Source: Hemicentrotus pulcherrimus
Taxonomy: Eukaryota > Echinodermata > Echinoidea > Camarodonta > Strongylocentrotidae
Direction: 5' to 3'
Assembly (NCBI GenBank): GCA_003118195.1
Contig: BEXV01000010.1
Span: 978,373-1,042,372, forward strand
DNA: 64,000 nucleotides
Both the position numbers and the translations under genes were made by a program. Under the pieces are notes generated by a model that searched no databases, was not told the DNA's origin, and saw only the letters and a program-made list of their open reading frames with translations. Each line of letters begins with the position of its first letter. Position 1 is the first letter of the stretch. This document shows positions 23,910-35,560 of this stretch, piece after piece.

Positions 23910-24520
23910 NNNNNNNNNNNNNNNNNNNNNNNNNNNNNNNNNNNNNNNNNNNNNNNNNNNNNNNNNNNNNNNNNNNNNNNNNNNNNNNNNNNNNNNNNNN
24001 NNNNNNNNNNNNNNNNNNNNNNNNNNNNNNNNNNNNNNNNNNNNNNNNNNNNNNNNNNNNNNNNNNNNNNNNNNNNNNNNNNNNNNNNNNNNNNNNNNNN
24101 NNNNNNNNNNNNNNNNNNNNNNNNNNNNNNNNNNNNNNNNNNNNNNNNNNNNNNNNNNNNNNNNNNNNNNNNNNNNNNNNNNNNNNNNNNNNNNNNNNNN
24201 NNNNNNNNNNNNNNNNNNNNNNNNNNNNNNNNNNNNNNNNNNNNNNNNNNNNNNNNNNNNNNNNNNNNNNNNNNNNNNNNNNNNNNNNNNNNNNNNNNNN
24301 NNNNNNNNNNNNNNNNNNNNNNNNNNNNNNNNNNNNNNNNNNNNNNNNNNNNNNNNNNNNNNNNNNNNNNNNNNNNNNNNNNNNNNNNNNNNNNNNNNNN
24401 NNNNNNNNNNNNNNNNNNNNNNNNNNNNNNNNNNNNNNNNNNNNNNNNNNNNNNNNNNNNNNNNNNNNNNNNNNNNNNNNNNNNNNNNNNNNNNNNNNNN
24501 NNNNNNNNNNNNNNNNNNNN
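23910..24520. other. assembly gap (N), 611 bases
   Basis: A run of N bordered by T17 on the left (23893-23909) and G13 on the right (24521-24533). Apparent ORFs crossing this gap are artefacts of translating N. Confidence 1.
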
Positions 24521-24533
24521 GGGGGGGGGGGGG

Positions 24534-25199
24534 AGGTATTGCATGGGAAGTAGCTGGATGTATTTTACATGCGTTGTTGCATTTCACTTGGAGTCTTCAA
24601 TCCTTGGTGACTGCTTCGGGAAGACTAAGCCTCTTGTAGGGCAATGTCGTTGGATATGTAAGAAGAGACGAGGCCGGGTTAACAGGCCAAATTACGATTA
24701 ATACCACCAAGTCAAATTGAGAAGGTCCTCGTACTTTTCTCTTCAATTTTTTCAAAGCTGGTGTTGAAATTTCATGTGTAACGAAAGGAGGTTTTGGCCG
24801 AATTACTTCAATGCATCTTTTTTGATTTGTAGACGATCAGACAGGATTCTTTCTCATTATTTCAGATAATGCCAGAATACTGAAGATTTAGAAGGAGACG
24901 AAGAATGGCACAATCGGAATCAAGGTTAAGTCTACTCTTTTGGCATAGATATATACTATATGCGCCTATGCATCACGGTTATCATCCACGACCCAAAGAC
25001 TTCTTATCTGCAAAAGGAAATGGTAGCCCCGTCCTTGTTTTTTTGTTGTAGAAATTGAGAACATCCAATGAAGTTCTAAAGAATATATGTCTGTCGAATT
25101 TATTTTAAAAAGGTAATATGCAGTATATTCCAGGTTTCCTAATTATGTATCATTGAACTTGCCCCTTTAAACGTTCCGCTTGACTAAGCCCCTTCTTAC
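24534..25199. other. non-coding stretch, no gene recognised
   Basis: Sequence right of the gap; no coding signal or repeat seen. Confidence 0.45.
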
Positions 25200-25354
25200 C
25201 CAGAGGGCAATGTGAAGTTGTCCCGACCCGGGGCTGACGGCGTCGCCGCCTCAATTTTCACCTTCTCCCCAGTGACCGCATTCGTGCGATTCACGACACG
25301 AAAATTCTCTCGCTGCGCATTCTCCGGAGTCCTCGCGTCCTGCCTTTCACTCGT
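25200..25354 (-). CDS. candidate exon, strand uncertain, unknown product
   Basis: A GC-rich island. The minus strand has a strong donor (CTCTGG|GTAAGA, last exon base 25200) and an open frame back to a TGA at 25355-25357, ending VTGEKVKIEAATPSAPGRD plus a few residues. The 5' boundary is unclear: the good pyrimidine tract lies further out (25390-25435) and its acceptor leads into a stop in this frame. On the plus strand an equally strong acceptor (TCAATTTTCACCTTCTCCCCAG) opens a frame to about 25466. Something here is probably transcribed, but strand and product are unknown. Confidence 0.2.
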
Positions 25355-25394
25355 TCACTCTCACCCGGTCTGCCTGGCTGTTGATGTGGGCACG

Positions 25395-25432
25395 GGGAGG
25401 AGGAGGAGGAGAAGGAGGAGGAAGAGGAGGGA
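25395..25432. repeat. (GGA)n polypurine tract
   Basis: A GGA/GAA-rich run of about 38 bp. On the minus strand it is a polypyrimidine tract leading to CCCACATCAACAG, a plausible acceptor. Confidence 0.85.
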
Positions 25433-27559
25433 AAGAATGGTACAGCTACCAGCTATTTTGACATGTTGATAACCTGACATTGGAAGGAAAACAGTTTGCA
25501 GAAAAAGAGAATCTCAACGGATAAAATTATGTCAAAACTCTCCCACTCTTGCTCCATGACTAGTCTGCAGTGAAATCAGCATTTTATCTTTTTCTCTGTC
25601 TACAATGACACGTAGGAGTTTCTTTCGATAAAATTTAAATGGCCTCATTATAATATAGAACCCTCAAAGTTCAGGTCAAGTTTATTCAATTCTATCGGTA
25701 ATAATGAAGTTTTGTGCTAAAGTATAGAGGTTGCTATCTTGGAATTGCTGTGCTGTTATTATTATCTTCAAAGTATTCAAGTAATGAGATCGTATGTTGC
25801 TAAATCATAGTAACATCACAGTGGCCTTCTTCATCATAACCTATTCACGCTTATGTAGACCAAATATTTAATATTCCTTGCACAGACGTCTCATGAACAA
25901 TAGAATGTAGCAAGCCCCATATCTGTCTATCTTGAAGTTGAAGTCGTCTTTAACCATTTTTCTTCGATGCACTTTTCCAAGAGGTTGCAACCCGAGAGCG
26001 CCAGTTTTGGTCGAAATTGTATCGTAATTCTGACCCACAAAACAAGCCAGCACTGATCCCTTGTCTGAAGAGACACCGTTCACACGTGGTGATTAAACCA
26101 GTACCTTGTAGATCTCATAATAAGATAAGAAATAATGAAAGACAAAGACAGAGAGTGCAAGGGGATAAACCATATGAACATCCATTGATCGCGATGTAAT
26201 GTTCTTTATCATTTCCATTTAAGAAAAATATCTATGAAGATCCATCTTCTTATATTATATCTTTGTTGAATATACTGTGCGTCAATGTTATGTATTAATG
26301 ACAAGGAAAGATATATACTTAAAAAGATGTACCAAAGATAAATATACAAATCTGTTTCATTATTTATAAAGCAATTGCAAACAGATCACAAATGTATTTA
26401 GATTTATAAACAAATTGTCGAGTAGCTCCGAGGTACACACGGTTGTGGGAAGTTCTGACAAGCTTCATGATCGTATTAGCCGCTAATTCTGTAATCAAGT
26501 ATGCATAGAATACGAATACATTAGATTAGTAGTGACTAGTAGTTTGTTTAAACGGTCGAAATCTGCATATAAGTATATACTTACATACGTTTCTAAACGG
26601 CGGCGCCATGAACTTTATTTGGACATGGGCGCGGTCGTTGTTTTCCGTGCGAACTGGTCGCAACCCAATTGCGTAGGAGTGGACCCACTTTGGCCTGCTC
26701 GGGTTACTCCTGGTTTTCATCGCATCATAATCCTGCTACGGGTCGTTAGACAATGGAATGATACCATGACGTGAGCAACGACCGATTGGTCTGTCTCCCA
26801 CCGTCTCCACCACATCGGAAACGCCAACTTGACTTTTTGAGAGTTGAGAGTCCTTTACCTCGCTCCGTTTTGTTTAAGATGGAGTAGGAAGGAAAAGGGG
26901 GAATGGGTGCTAAATAATACAGGAGAACAATGGATACTGAAGTACCGTCGTGCTTGTGTACCTTTATATATTGCATGTCTATTCGTTGTGCTTATGATTA
27001 TCATCTACGGTTGAAACAAATACATATAGAGATGAGGCACATCATATTTCACAGCCCTTGGTAACAAAAATGCATTTATGGATCATTTGACTCAATTCAT
27101 TTGTTTCCGGTTTGTTATGGTGTTGGATTGTTGGTCCATAAATGCGCATGTAACTTGTAAAGGAGTTTTGACACTTCATACCCTGGTATCTGCCTTTTGG
27201 AGTTTCTGATAATGGAATTCACATCAGCGTTTTGGTTTTGTTTAATGTTATTTATTAAAGTTTTGTCTAGCATGTCTAAGGCGTGACACCTCTGAGCAAA
27301 GCTATTATTTTAATCATGGTATACATGCACTTATAAGTGTAACGTAGCCGTAGGCTAACATGTTGATATAAATTGGATAATATCTAATCTATCATTGTAC
27401 AACATCCCATTCGAAATGCACAGACAACTGAACCGATGTGGTATCTACTTACTAGATCGAAACAACTTATGGCATTTTCATCATATCCTCGGCCTTGACT
27501 CATGCCCGATCGCTTATAAACCAGAAAGTTCAAAATCTCATTAGGCTCTTTCCAGTCAC

Positions 27560-27830
27560 ACTCCTCCCCCTGTCTCTCTCTCCCTCTCTCTGTTCGTCTC
27601 ATACACCCTCTCGTTCTTTCTTTCGTTCCCTCTCCCTCTCTCTCTCTGTCCACCTTGTCTATCTCTGGCTCTATTAACCTTTCTTTGTCTTTCCGTTTCA
27701 GTCTCTTTACCCCTCTCCATCTCTCTTCCCATCTGCTTATCTCTGTATATACTCTCTTTTATTTTGAATCTCCGTCATTTATGTATTTTTGCCACCCCCT
27801 TCTCTCTCTCTCTCTTTGTCTCTCTCACTA
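27560..27830. repeat. CT-rich low-complexity region
   Basis: Repeated TCTCTCTC and CCCTCTCTCT runs with interruptions, densest near 27575-27650 and 27800-27830: an imperfect (CT)n polypyrimidine region on the plus strand. Confidence 0.85.
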
Positions 27831-28220
27831 AAACACACAACCCCACACGCACACACACTGTCTTGTATTTTTTTTATATTTTCCTCATTATGTACCCTGC
27901 TCTACCCATTTCCGGTGTGCTTCTATTGAAATTTTATATTTATATTTCCCTGGTATTTTACCAACTACACTGTAAAACTTGCCAATGGCCAGACTATCTT
28001 TCCATGTCTCCATACTTTCTCAGCGTGCGTTTACAAAAGCACGTAGAAACGTTTAGTATTTTAGTAAGCGTCTTTTTAAAATCAAACATGATAACTTAAA
28101 AAATAAAGGCTCGTCATTATCTCTGGACTTGTTGTTGACCTCCTCTCTTTTTTCTTTCTTATCTTCTTCCGTTTATCTTCATCCCTCTTTCTCCTCTCCG
28201 TCTCTCACTCTCACTCTTTC

Positions 28221-28252
28221 GCGTACACACACACACACCCACACACACACGC
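28221..28252. repeat. (CA)n microsatellite
   Basis: CA array with one CCC interruption, preceded by a CT-rich run from about 28140. Confidence 0.85.
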
Positions 28253-31200
28253 GATATGTTTGACAGACTCGGTCAACGGTATATCTTGCAAGCTATGTCG
28301 GTTCAAGCCAGCCGACAAGATCTGGTAGAACAATTCTCTTCTACGGATGGCCTAGAACAACATCATTGCTAGATATTACATCTGTGCTGTTGATAATACC
28401 AGAAATCTGCTATGATGTTTCGATGCTTGCATGCTACCTACATACGTTTGCTCATAAAATATACATTTTATATTCGATTCTAAAACTGAATCTGTCGGCA
28501 ACATGAAGCGGAATGTCATAGAAGTATAAAACCGACATAGTATGCTGGAATGTATCGGGGGTGGAGGGGTTGATAATTCGTCACAATTATAGAACCCTTG
28601 TATTTCTTGTATTTGAAATAATAATGTTTGAATGTGTTTTATTGTTGAGAATAAAAACTTGGCACTTTCACACTTAAAAGATTCTCTTAGTCTTATGTAT
28701 GTATGTTCCTCTCGGTTGTAGCGAAGTAAAGTATGAATACACACAATTATATATTGGAATAAGCTATTTTTAAAGAAGGAAGACAGGAAAGTACTATCAG
28801 TATGATCATACAAGAGACCTTAAAAAGACTAAAAGTTTTACAAACTATTGGAATATAACTATTAACTAGCAAATAATGAGAAATTTCTCATGGAAATAAT
28901 TAACGGGCCCTGTGTTGAACTCATCAGTTATATATAGATGAACATGGCATTCTTTGAACTCTTCCACACAACAACCGTGGTTCGATCAGGAAAGAGAGAA
29001 CAGCTCACCCAACACCATTTCTTCTTTCTGACTCGATTTCTCACAGCACGTAGAGCTGGTCAGTAATAAAATAATTCCAAAAGTGCTCAATTGAATTTAT
29101 AACGGCGGGAACTTTACTCGTCCTTGGGGGTTGTTGCGTTCGCTACTTTATGATGAACGGTTTCCGAGGAGGAAATTTCAAGTTTATCACCCATGTGGTG
29201 GATAAGTCAGACTATAATTTGCTCATGATTTCCACATGTCCCTGGTCTTCCCGCTTGCCCATGTATGTTGCAAGTAGATTCTCGAAATAAAAATGTCTTC
29301 CTGAAAGATTTTATGAATAAAATTAGAGTCGTGAGATTTTCGGTTTCTTATGAATAATTTTGAGACTCCTTTAAAGCTTCAAGAAAGGATTCAACCTCCT
29401 AATGTAATTAATTTCAATGAAACAAAATGGACTTGCATGATATGGCATTTATAACTAGATTTCTAGAAATTGATGCTTTATTGGGGGAAAAAAGCAATGA
29501 AAAAAGTATCAGTACCACCACAACCCCCTATTTGGGGGGTCTTTTAAACCAAAGAGTTTCTCAGGGTTAAAGCATGTGTGATTCATTCATATACACAGCC
29601 GTCACTTGCACTTTCCCCTAATAAGGTCCAATATCTCAATATGGTGTGTTTCCACTTTACCAAAATATTGCGTTGACTGGGCCTGCGTGATGAAATCATT
29701 GTGGTGTGGGTCATCATCTGAGGACAATTTGCCGAAGCTGTTAGCAAATATGTACAATGTGGACGTTCCAAACTTCTGCTGCACCACTTAAATTCCCTAT
29801 TCTCATATCGCGACGATCCCTCTCCATAGAGTAGTGAACCCCAACAAAAGTCTTTTAACTGACTATGTAAAACAACCAGGCAGTTTAATATCATAGCCAT
29901 CGTGTTGACGATTATGATAATGTAATAATTTAAACATTATGGTAAATGGGTTTGTGATAAATAGAATACGAAATTCCTTGCAGGTCCAGTCGGTATCCAT
30001 GTGATCAGTTTTGGGTCGAGAGAGAGAGGGAGACAACTGGAGATCACATGAAAGATATTTAAGGACGTATTTATCACTATCACTGTCCTAGGGATTTCGT
30101 GAACACCCCAACCTAAACCTAGAGCCTGAAAAAAGGGAGACATACATTTTTTGTGCAGTGCCCCTTTTATATAACGAATTTATTTTTTGTAGTGCTAGAA
30201 TAAACATTCACGGTGAACGTTGCATACTTACGTATGTGATTGCCTTTGATCATTGGCTTTTGAATCGAAAGCTGGCCTTTTCCCCCGCCCCGAGGCTCAG
30301 GAAAGAAATCAATGCAATTTACAATTGCTCTACATCATGGGGGGCGTAGGAGGACCGACCCCCCCCCCCCATTTTGCACTTACTGGATACACCACTAGTG
30401 AGAACAATTTGAACCGTGCAAAAGTTTCATTTCGCCTTTCCCCTTGCCTTTTTGTGGAATCAAAGGCGAGAAAATAAAACGGCAAAACGATTTACCAGGT
30501 GTTTCCCCGATTTATCAGAGCCGTTTGTAGGTCTCGGGTACCGCCAGACGCCGCTAATGCTTATCGTGGCTACCGACAATTCGAATTTGTTCTCGTTAGG
30601 ACGCCCAAGTTCATTACCAGTGCGTTGAACTTGCCAAACGGCTTTCTTGGTGTGTTTGGTTGCAATTGCATTTTAGTTGGGACAGTAATCTATTTCTTTG
30701 ATACCCGGAATGTGTACGATAGACCCCCCCACCCCCCATCTACATGCTTTCACTACCAAGTATACGAAATGAACATTAGACGGAGAAAAATGTTGTCGAA
30801 AAAAACTTGGTGTAAACAACATGTGAATCGACGGCATCGATATTCAGATGAATTATCTGTAACCGAAATTATTATATTACCATGTACATGAAATTATGTG
30901 TGGGTGTGAGGTTTGTGCGCGCATGTGTTTCACATCTTCCGTAGATTGCAGATGCCATTAAATCTGAGGTTTTTAAAAAGCGAAGGCATTTCAAATACTA
31001 AGACAGTAAAAGATATGCACTTTAGTTATTGATTCGGAATCGTAACTGCAGTTTCCCTCTGATTAGTGGACGTGCACAAGATATCCACTTTAGCTGAGAT
31101 GCTGGATGGCAACTTGCTCTATCCCATCGCCTTGTACGATGGAACAACCATGCTTGTATTATGAATTGGCGCATACGCTCTCACATGAGTAGTCTTGGAG

Positions 31201-31725
31201 GAATTGATGTTATAGCCAATGTGTAATATGTTATTTTCGATGTTTTTCCCTCCTGTTTCTTTCGAATCTACCGAAACTAAATATGGCTCTCCATGATAAA
31301 TCATTCTCCATATTTAAAAAAAACTCAAGTCATATTCTCTTTCCTTGTGATGTTTACCTATTTTGTTGTCTACAAAGACAGTACTGGCGTCTGAGACCAG
31401 GCGACAGACGAAAGTATAAGGTCTTCCTTAGCTCGTCAACCAGGGGCATAAAGCTCATCATCTGTACCCCTGGTGATGGATTGGTGACCCATTAAAGATT
31501 CTCCTTGATGATACAATAACGACGTGAGGTGAAATGCCCGCCGCTCGTCAGCATTCTTCAGTCTACCCTGCCTCGTGTAACTGCGTGTGGGGTTTGATGG
31601 GCTACTGCATGGGATGTACCGTGGATATACTAACTGGAAGTGGTAACATACAGCAACCACTGCGAGAGTTTGAAATCAAGAGCATCCTGTCTATCCTCTT
31701 ATAAAGTGAGCGAGGGCGAGAGGGT

Positions 31726-31748
31726 GGGGGGGGGGGGGGGGGGGCCCN
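31726..31748. other. G19 run followed by CCC and one N
   Basis: Nineteen G, then CCC, then a single undetermined base. The N indicates a weakly supported junction in the assembly; treat the local sequence with caution. Confidence 0.9.
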
Positions 31749-34700
31749 GATATGGGCGCTTGTTATGTTTTTCATTATTAAGGTGTTATCTACATAATTA
31801 TCCGAGATCCGGTTTATCGGGGTAGGGGAACATAACTCTTCAGAATCCACAGGATCCACTGCTAGATATTCTGCTCCGGTTATTTCAGAGTGAAATGTAG
31901 CTATAATCCTTTAATAATATGAAAAGTGCACTTGGTTAGTTTTTAATTAAGAAAAAATAAGACCTATCTCAGCTCCGAAGAACACATTCCAAAATAACAC
32001 CTGCGTTTTAGGAGATACCATTGACGCTTTCTTGAATATTTCATCATAGTGTTTTATTTATCATCCGAATGATTGATGAATTATGTAAAAGTTGTGATCC
32101 GAATTGAATATGACACCTGCTCTGTGCTTGTTTCAGGAATTACTTGCCGCTATTGAAATATCTATTATGGCTGTGAATTATTCAGACAAACAAATGTTAA
32201 TTGATTCTAGTAAAGTTGTCAATATTCTCATGCATCTCTCTCGCTCTCCTCTTTTGCTTATACCTCTCCTTATCTTTGCCCTTTCCCAGGCACACATGTC
32301 TCAATCATCCCGTTGGGCGTCTGTGAAAGGAATCGTGGTTATGATGGTTTTCAATTGAAAATGATTCATTAACGTTGACATGATATATACTCGGTTATCA
32401 ATGACACCGAAGTTTAAGTTGATGGTATTGGCATAGTTTTTTAGTTTTCCGTGGCCTTTATTTTTTTCTAGAAAGGTGTGCCTTGTGTATGGAAAAGACC
32501 TAGCACTTAACACCTGTCAACTTCTTCCATATCTTCATCCGACGAGAGATGGAGCAAACGGGATGAAAAATGGATGCTCTTCCTCGGCGTTGCGATTGAC
32601 ATCCCTCTTTGTCACTGCTTTTCACAGCTTCATCTATCGAATATCATCCTATTAGTGGGACTAAAAGAGTACCTAGGGTGTTGTAGAGGCGTCAGACGAG
32701 CACTAATGGAGCGGCAAGCATGGGGGAAGAAAAGGGGGTTGACTCGTACATTATGCTGTAAATCGTCGCATAAGTGTGTGTATTGTACGGCGTGCTGATG
32801 TGTTACTCCAAGATGTGTGCGTAGGTCGAGATGTGGGTGTGTTTGAGAGTGATGAGCATTAATATTTCACGGAATGATCGCTTCAATGGGGTTTGAAACG
32901 GATGAGATAGCGCAGTAGCACAAGCACCGTTCGTGATGTGAATGGTGCGCATAAACCCGATTCGCCAAATCGCTGCCAATTAAGTAAATGGCAATCTAGA
33001 TTGTGTTTTAATACTAGAGCATTTGGGAACAATAACATGCTATGTGGAATCAAGGAGTTTTTAGCCTAATAATAACTCCTTGTTGGAATCATATGGTGGA
33101 GACTGTGGCCGATATTTTATTTGGTTTTCCTGATCTCTATTCATGTAATATACTCTGAACGACTGTATGAGAAGACTATGAAAATGTGGCGACATTGCTG
33201 ATATCGTCGCCCACCTATCCCTCGAGAGCCTTCGCATTGTCACAATTCACTTGAAATCTTAATTAAATGGATGTTTGATTCATAACCCCTGCCGTCAAAC
33301 AAAGCCCCAAGCATCTAGTAAGACGCGACTTCAACACCTTTCCTGCTCATATTTCGGCAATACGCACTGCAGGACCGTTTCACCGGCCGCTTTTCTAGTT
33401 CACCTTTGCTGCCCTTGGTACAAAAAGAAACAACAATGATGAAAAATCCTGACTTATAATGGTCTGATAAATCTGACAGTCATATCTTTATTGCATAACC
33501 ACTGTCTTTACGCCTTACTTTTTCACATATGTCCGTAATTTTTTTAGAAAGACGAGATCAAAAAGTGATAACTCTTCTGTTAAAAAGCACCATATTAATC
33601 GCACGAGTGTCAGAAATGTCCTTAATGTACCTCCTGTTCTTCCTGACACCGTTTCCTCGGTAATCTTCCCCACCACCATAATGAATATTCTTATATATTT
33701 ATACATTTATACACCTGCATATTGCGAGCTTTGAGGACGACTGTCCATCAAATAAAGAGATAGTGTAAAGCAATAAAGGTTCTCAATTAAAAAGAAATAT
33801 AGCAAATGGCAGACCTTAATTTTGTCAAATCAACATTTTGAGGGGAAAATATTAAGAAAAATGTGTAAACTATTTTCTGCAGTGATGGGTGGCATAACCC
33901 TAGTGAAACCCGGTTCGCTTGTTCATCACTTTAAAAGAGCAAAAGAAAGCTCCTGGGTTTTTATTGATATGACTGCGTTTGAAAGGAGTTAACAGTTTCT
34001 GAATCTTTTTGTTTTGTTAGCAGTCACAATTTATCAAAGAATTGTAAAATATAATCATCGAAGGGATAACCATGTCTTCATGTAGTGGACATAGTGAAAA
34101 GTCTTGATAAGTACACCAGGAACTGATACAGCGCAGGAGTGCTGACTGGTCTCTGGGGTTGCCAGGACCTAAACAAATTGTTTTGCTTTCTAGAATAGGA
34201 ACCATCTTGGACAGTCCGCTGACAGATACTTGAATGCAGCGCCTTGGTAAAAATGAGTCTTATCATGCTTACGAAAAATTGCTTCCCTTTTTTGCAGAAA
34301 TATTTGCCTATTTTATGAATTTTTCGTTTTGTTTTTCCGAGATTTGAATACAGTATTTATTTTGTTTGCTTATTTTTCTGGATAGGTGATGTTATCCAGG
34401 TAGTTACGTGTGCAGCCTGTCTAACGCCATATTGGTTAGCACTTTCTCCCAGAAGTAGGGATGTTGGTTTAATTATGAAAATAGCTTGAGCTTGAAAATG
34501 ATTGCTCAAAAAGGATAAATACAAGAAAGGCTTTAAATGATCTTAAATCATATTATGTCGTCACTTTGACAAATAAATAAGCTTATATCATGTAACACTA
34601 GACAACGTAGTCTTGTTTTAACATTATACCTGGAATTTATTATATTTTTGTTGAAATTACCGCATATGTCAATACTGTTTGTATAAAATACTCCTTTGTC

Positions 34701-34870
34701 AACAAGAGTTATGCATAATATCTTCCATTTCTTCAACAAAACTCTCCATCCTCTCGGGATGAATTTTGATGAACTAGGCGTGCTCATCTTGCCGATGGAC
34801 ATGGCTCAACCACGCTCTCCTCCGTCCCATAAATGGTATTAGGTTCAGACCACCAGACCGCCCGCGATAA

Positions 34871-35035
34871 TACACCCTCCAGACCCCTCATCAGAAATGC
34901 ACTACTGGGACTATTAATCAGCGATCAGCGGACTTTCGAGCGCCAGCCGGGCGACTGTCATTAAACCCAGCCGCCTCGGAGGAGGGCGCACACTGTACAG
35001 AACCAGTCCAGTACGTGGTTACCAACCATCACTAG
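34871..35035 (+). CDS. candidate terminal exon, unknown product
   Basis: 54 codons open between TAA (34868) and TAG (35033), in the most GC-rich 200 bp of this region. The frame includes RSADFRAPAGRLSLNPAASE, then EGAHCTEPVQYVV. An acceptor-like GGGACTATTAATCAG ends at 34921. There is no ATG in the frame, so it would have to be an internal or terminal exon. The minus strand is also open across much of it. A conserved regulatory element is the alternative reading. Product unknown. Confidence 0.25.
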   Translation, partial: YTLQTPHQKCTTGTINQRSADFRAPAGRLSLNPAASEEGAHCTEPVQYVVTNHH

Positions 35036-35529
35036 CATATCATAATTATAGTTTTCGTCCTCGAAGGTCTCGAAATATCACAGTTTTTTCTCGATGTTTT
35101 AAATATTTTTGTAGAGCCTTTTTTTTTAGATACAAGGATTCTCCAAACACTGATTTCCACATCAATGATTGGTTGGAATGGGCTTACTTTGTTGGTATGG
35201 CAGTGGAGCTGATGAGACCATAGCAATTATTTGAGAACAGTCATGACAGTGCAGCATTAATTTGGTTAAGCCAGTATAACTGGTTCCTATTTGATTTTCT
35301 AGATGGACAACAATTTGCACATTTTTTTCGAGCCTGTCAATATATCTCACAAAATCGGTAACTCAAGAATATTCGTTTGTAAACAAGAAAGCTCAGGAAG
35401 GATGATAATGTTTGCCTTTAACTGATTCTGATTGCAAAATAATCCCTTCGCTCTACCAACAAATCACTGGTTGGCTTCTGCGCTCGTGGTTGCGTGACGT
35501 ACCTGGATTTTACCCATCTTTCAACGCAT

Positions 35530-35560
35530 TATTTGAGAAATATTTGAGAAATATTTGAGA
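35530..35560. repeat. short 11-bp tandem repeat
   Basis: ATTTGAGAAAT is repeated almost three times in tandem. Confidence 0.8.

Larger units (their letters stand above)
25470..34860. other. long non-coding stretch, no gene recognised
   Basis: Mostly AT-rich with CT/CA microsatellites (27540-27830 and 28220-28250), a C12 run (30359-30370) and a G19 run ending in CCCN (31726-31748). Slightly GC-richer patches at 26600-26770 and 30500-30650 are open in more than one frame but lack good splice pairs. An 8-bp stem with a 20-base loop (ACCAGGGG/CCCCTGGT) occurs at 31439-31474. The longest ORF (145 codons, minus, 28376-28813) has no coding character. Confidence 0.45.

Noticed and set aside
23855..24701. 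Four long open frames (224-279 codons) on both strands
   Set aside because: They exist only because the N gap is translated as unknown residues; the real sequence on each side contributes a few dozen codons at most.
27384..27677. ORFs on both strands over the CT-rich region
   Set aside because: Their translations are Ser/Leu/Pro or Arg/Glu low-complexity strings produced by the (CT)n repeat.
28300..28325. GGTTCAAGCC resembling a tRNA B box
   Set aside because: No matching A box or cloverleaf can be formed upstream at the right distance.
31439..31474. 8-bp inverted repeat (ACCAGGGG/CCCCTGGT) as a regulatory hairpin
   Set aside because: Short stems with 20-base loops are common by chance, and no adjacent gene gives it a role.
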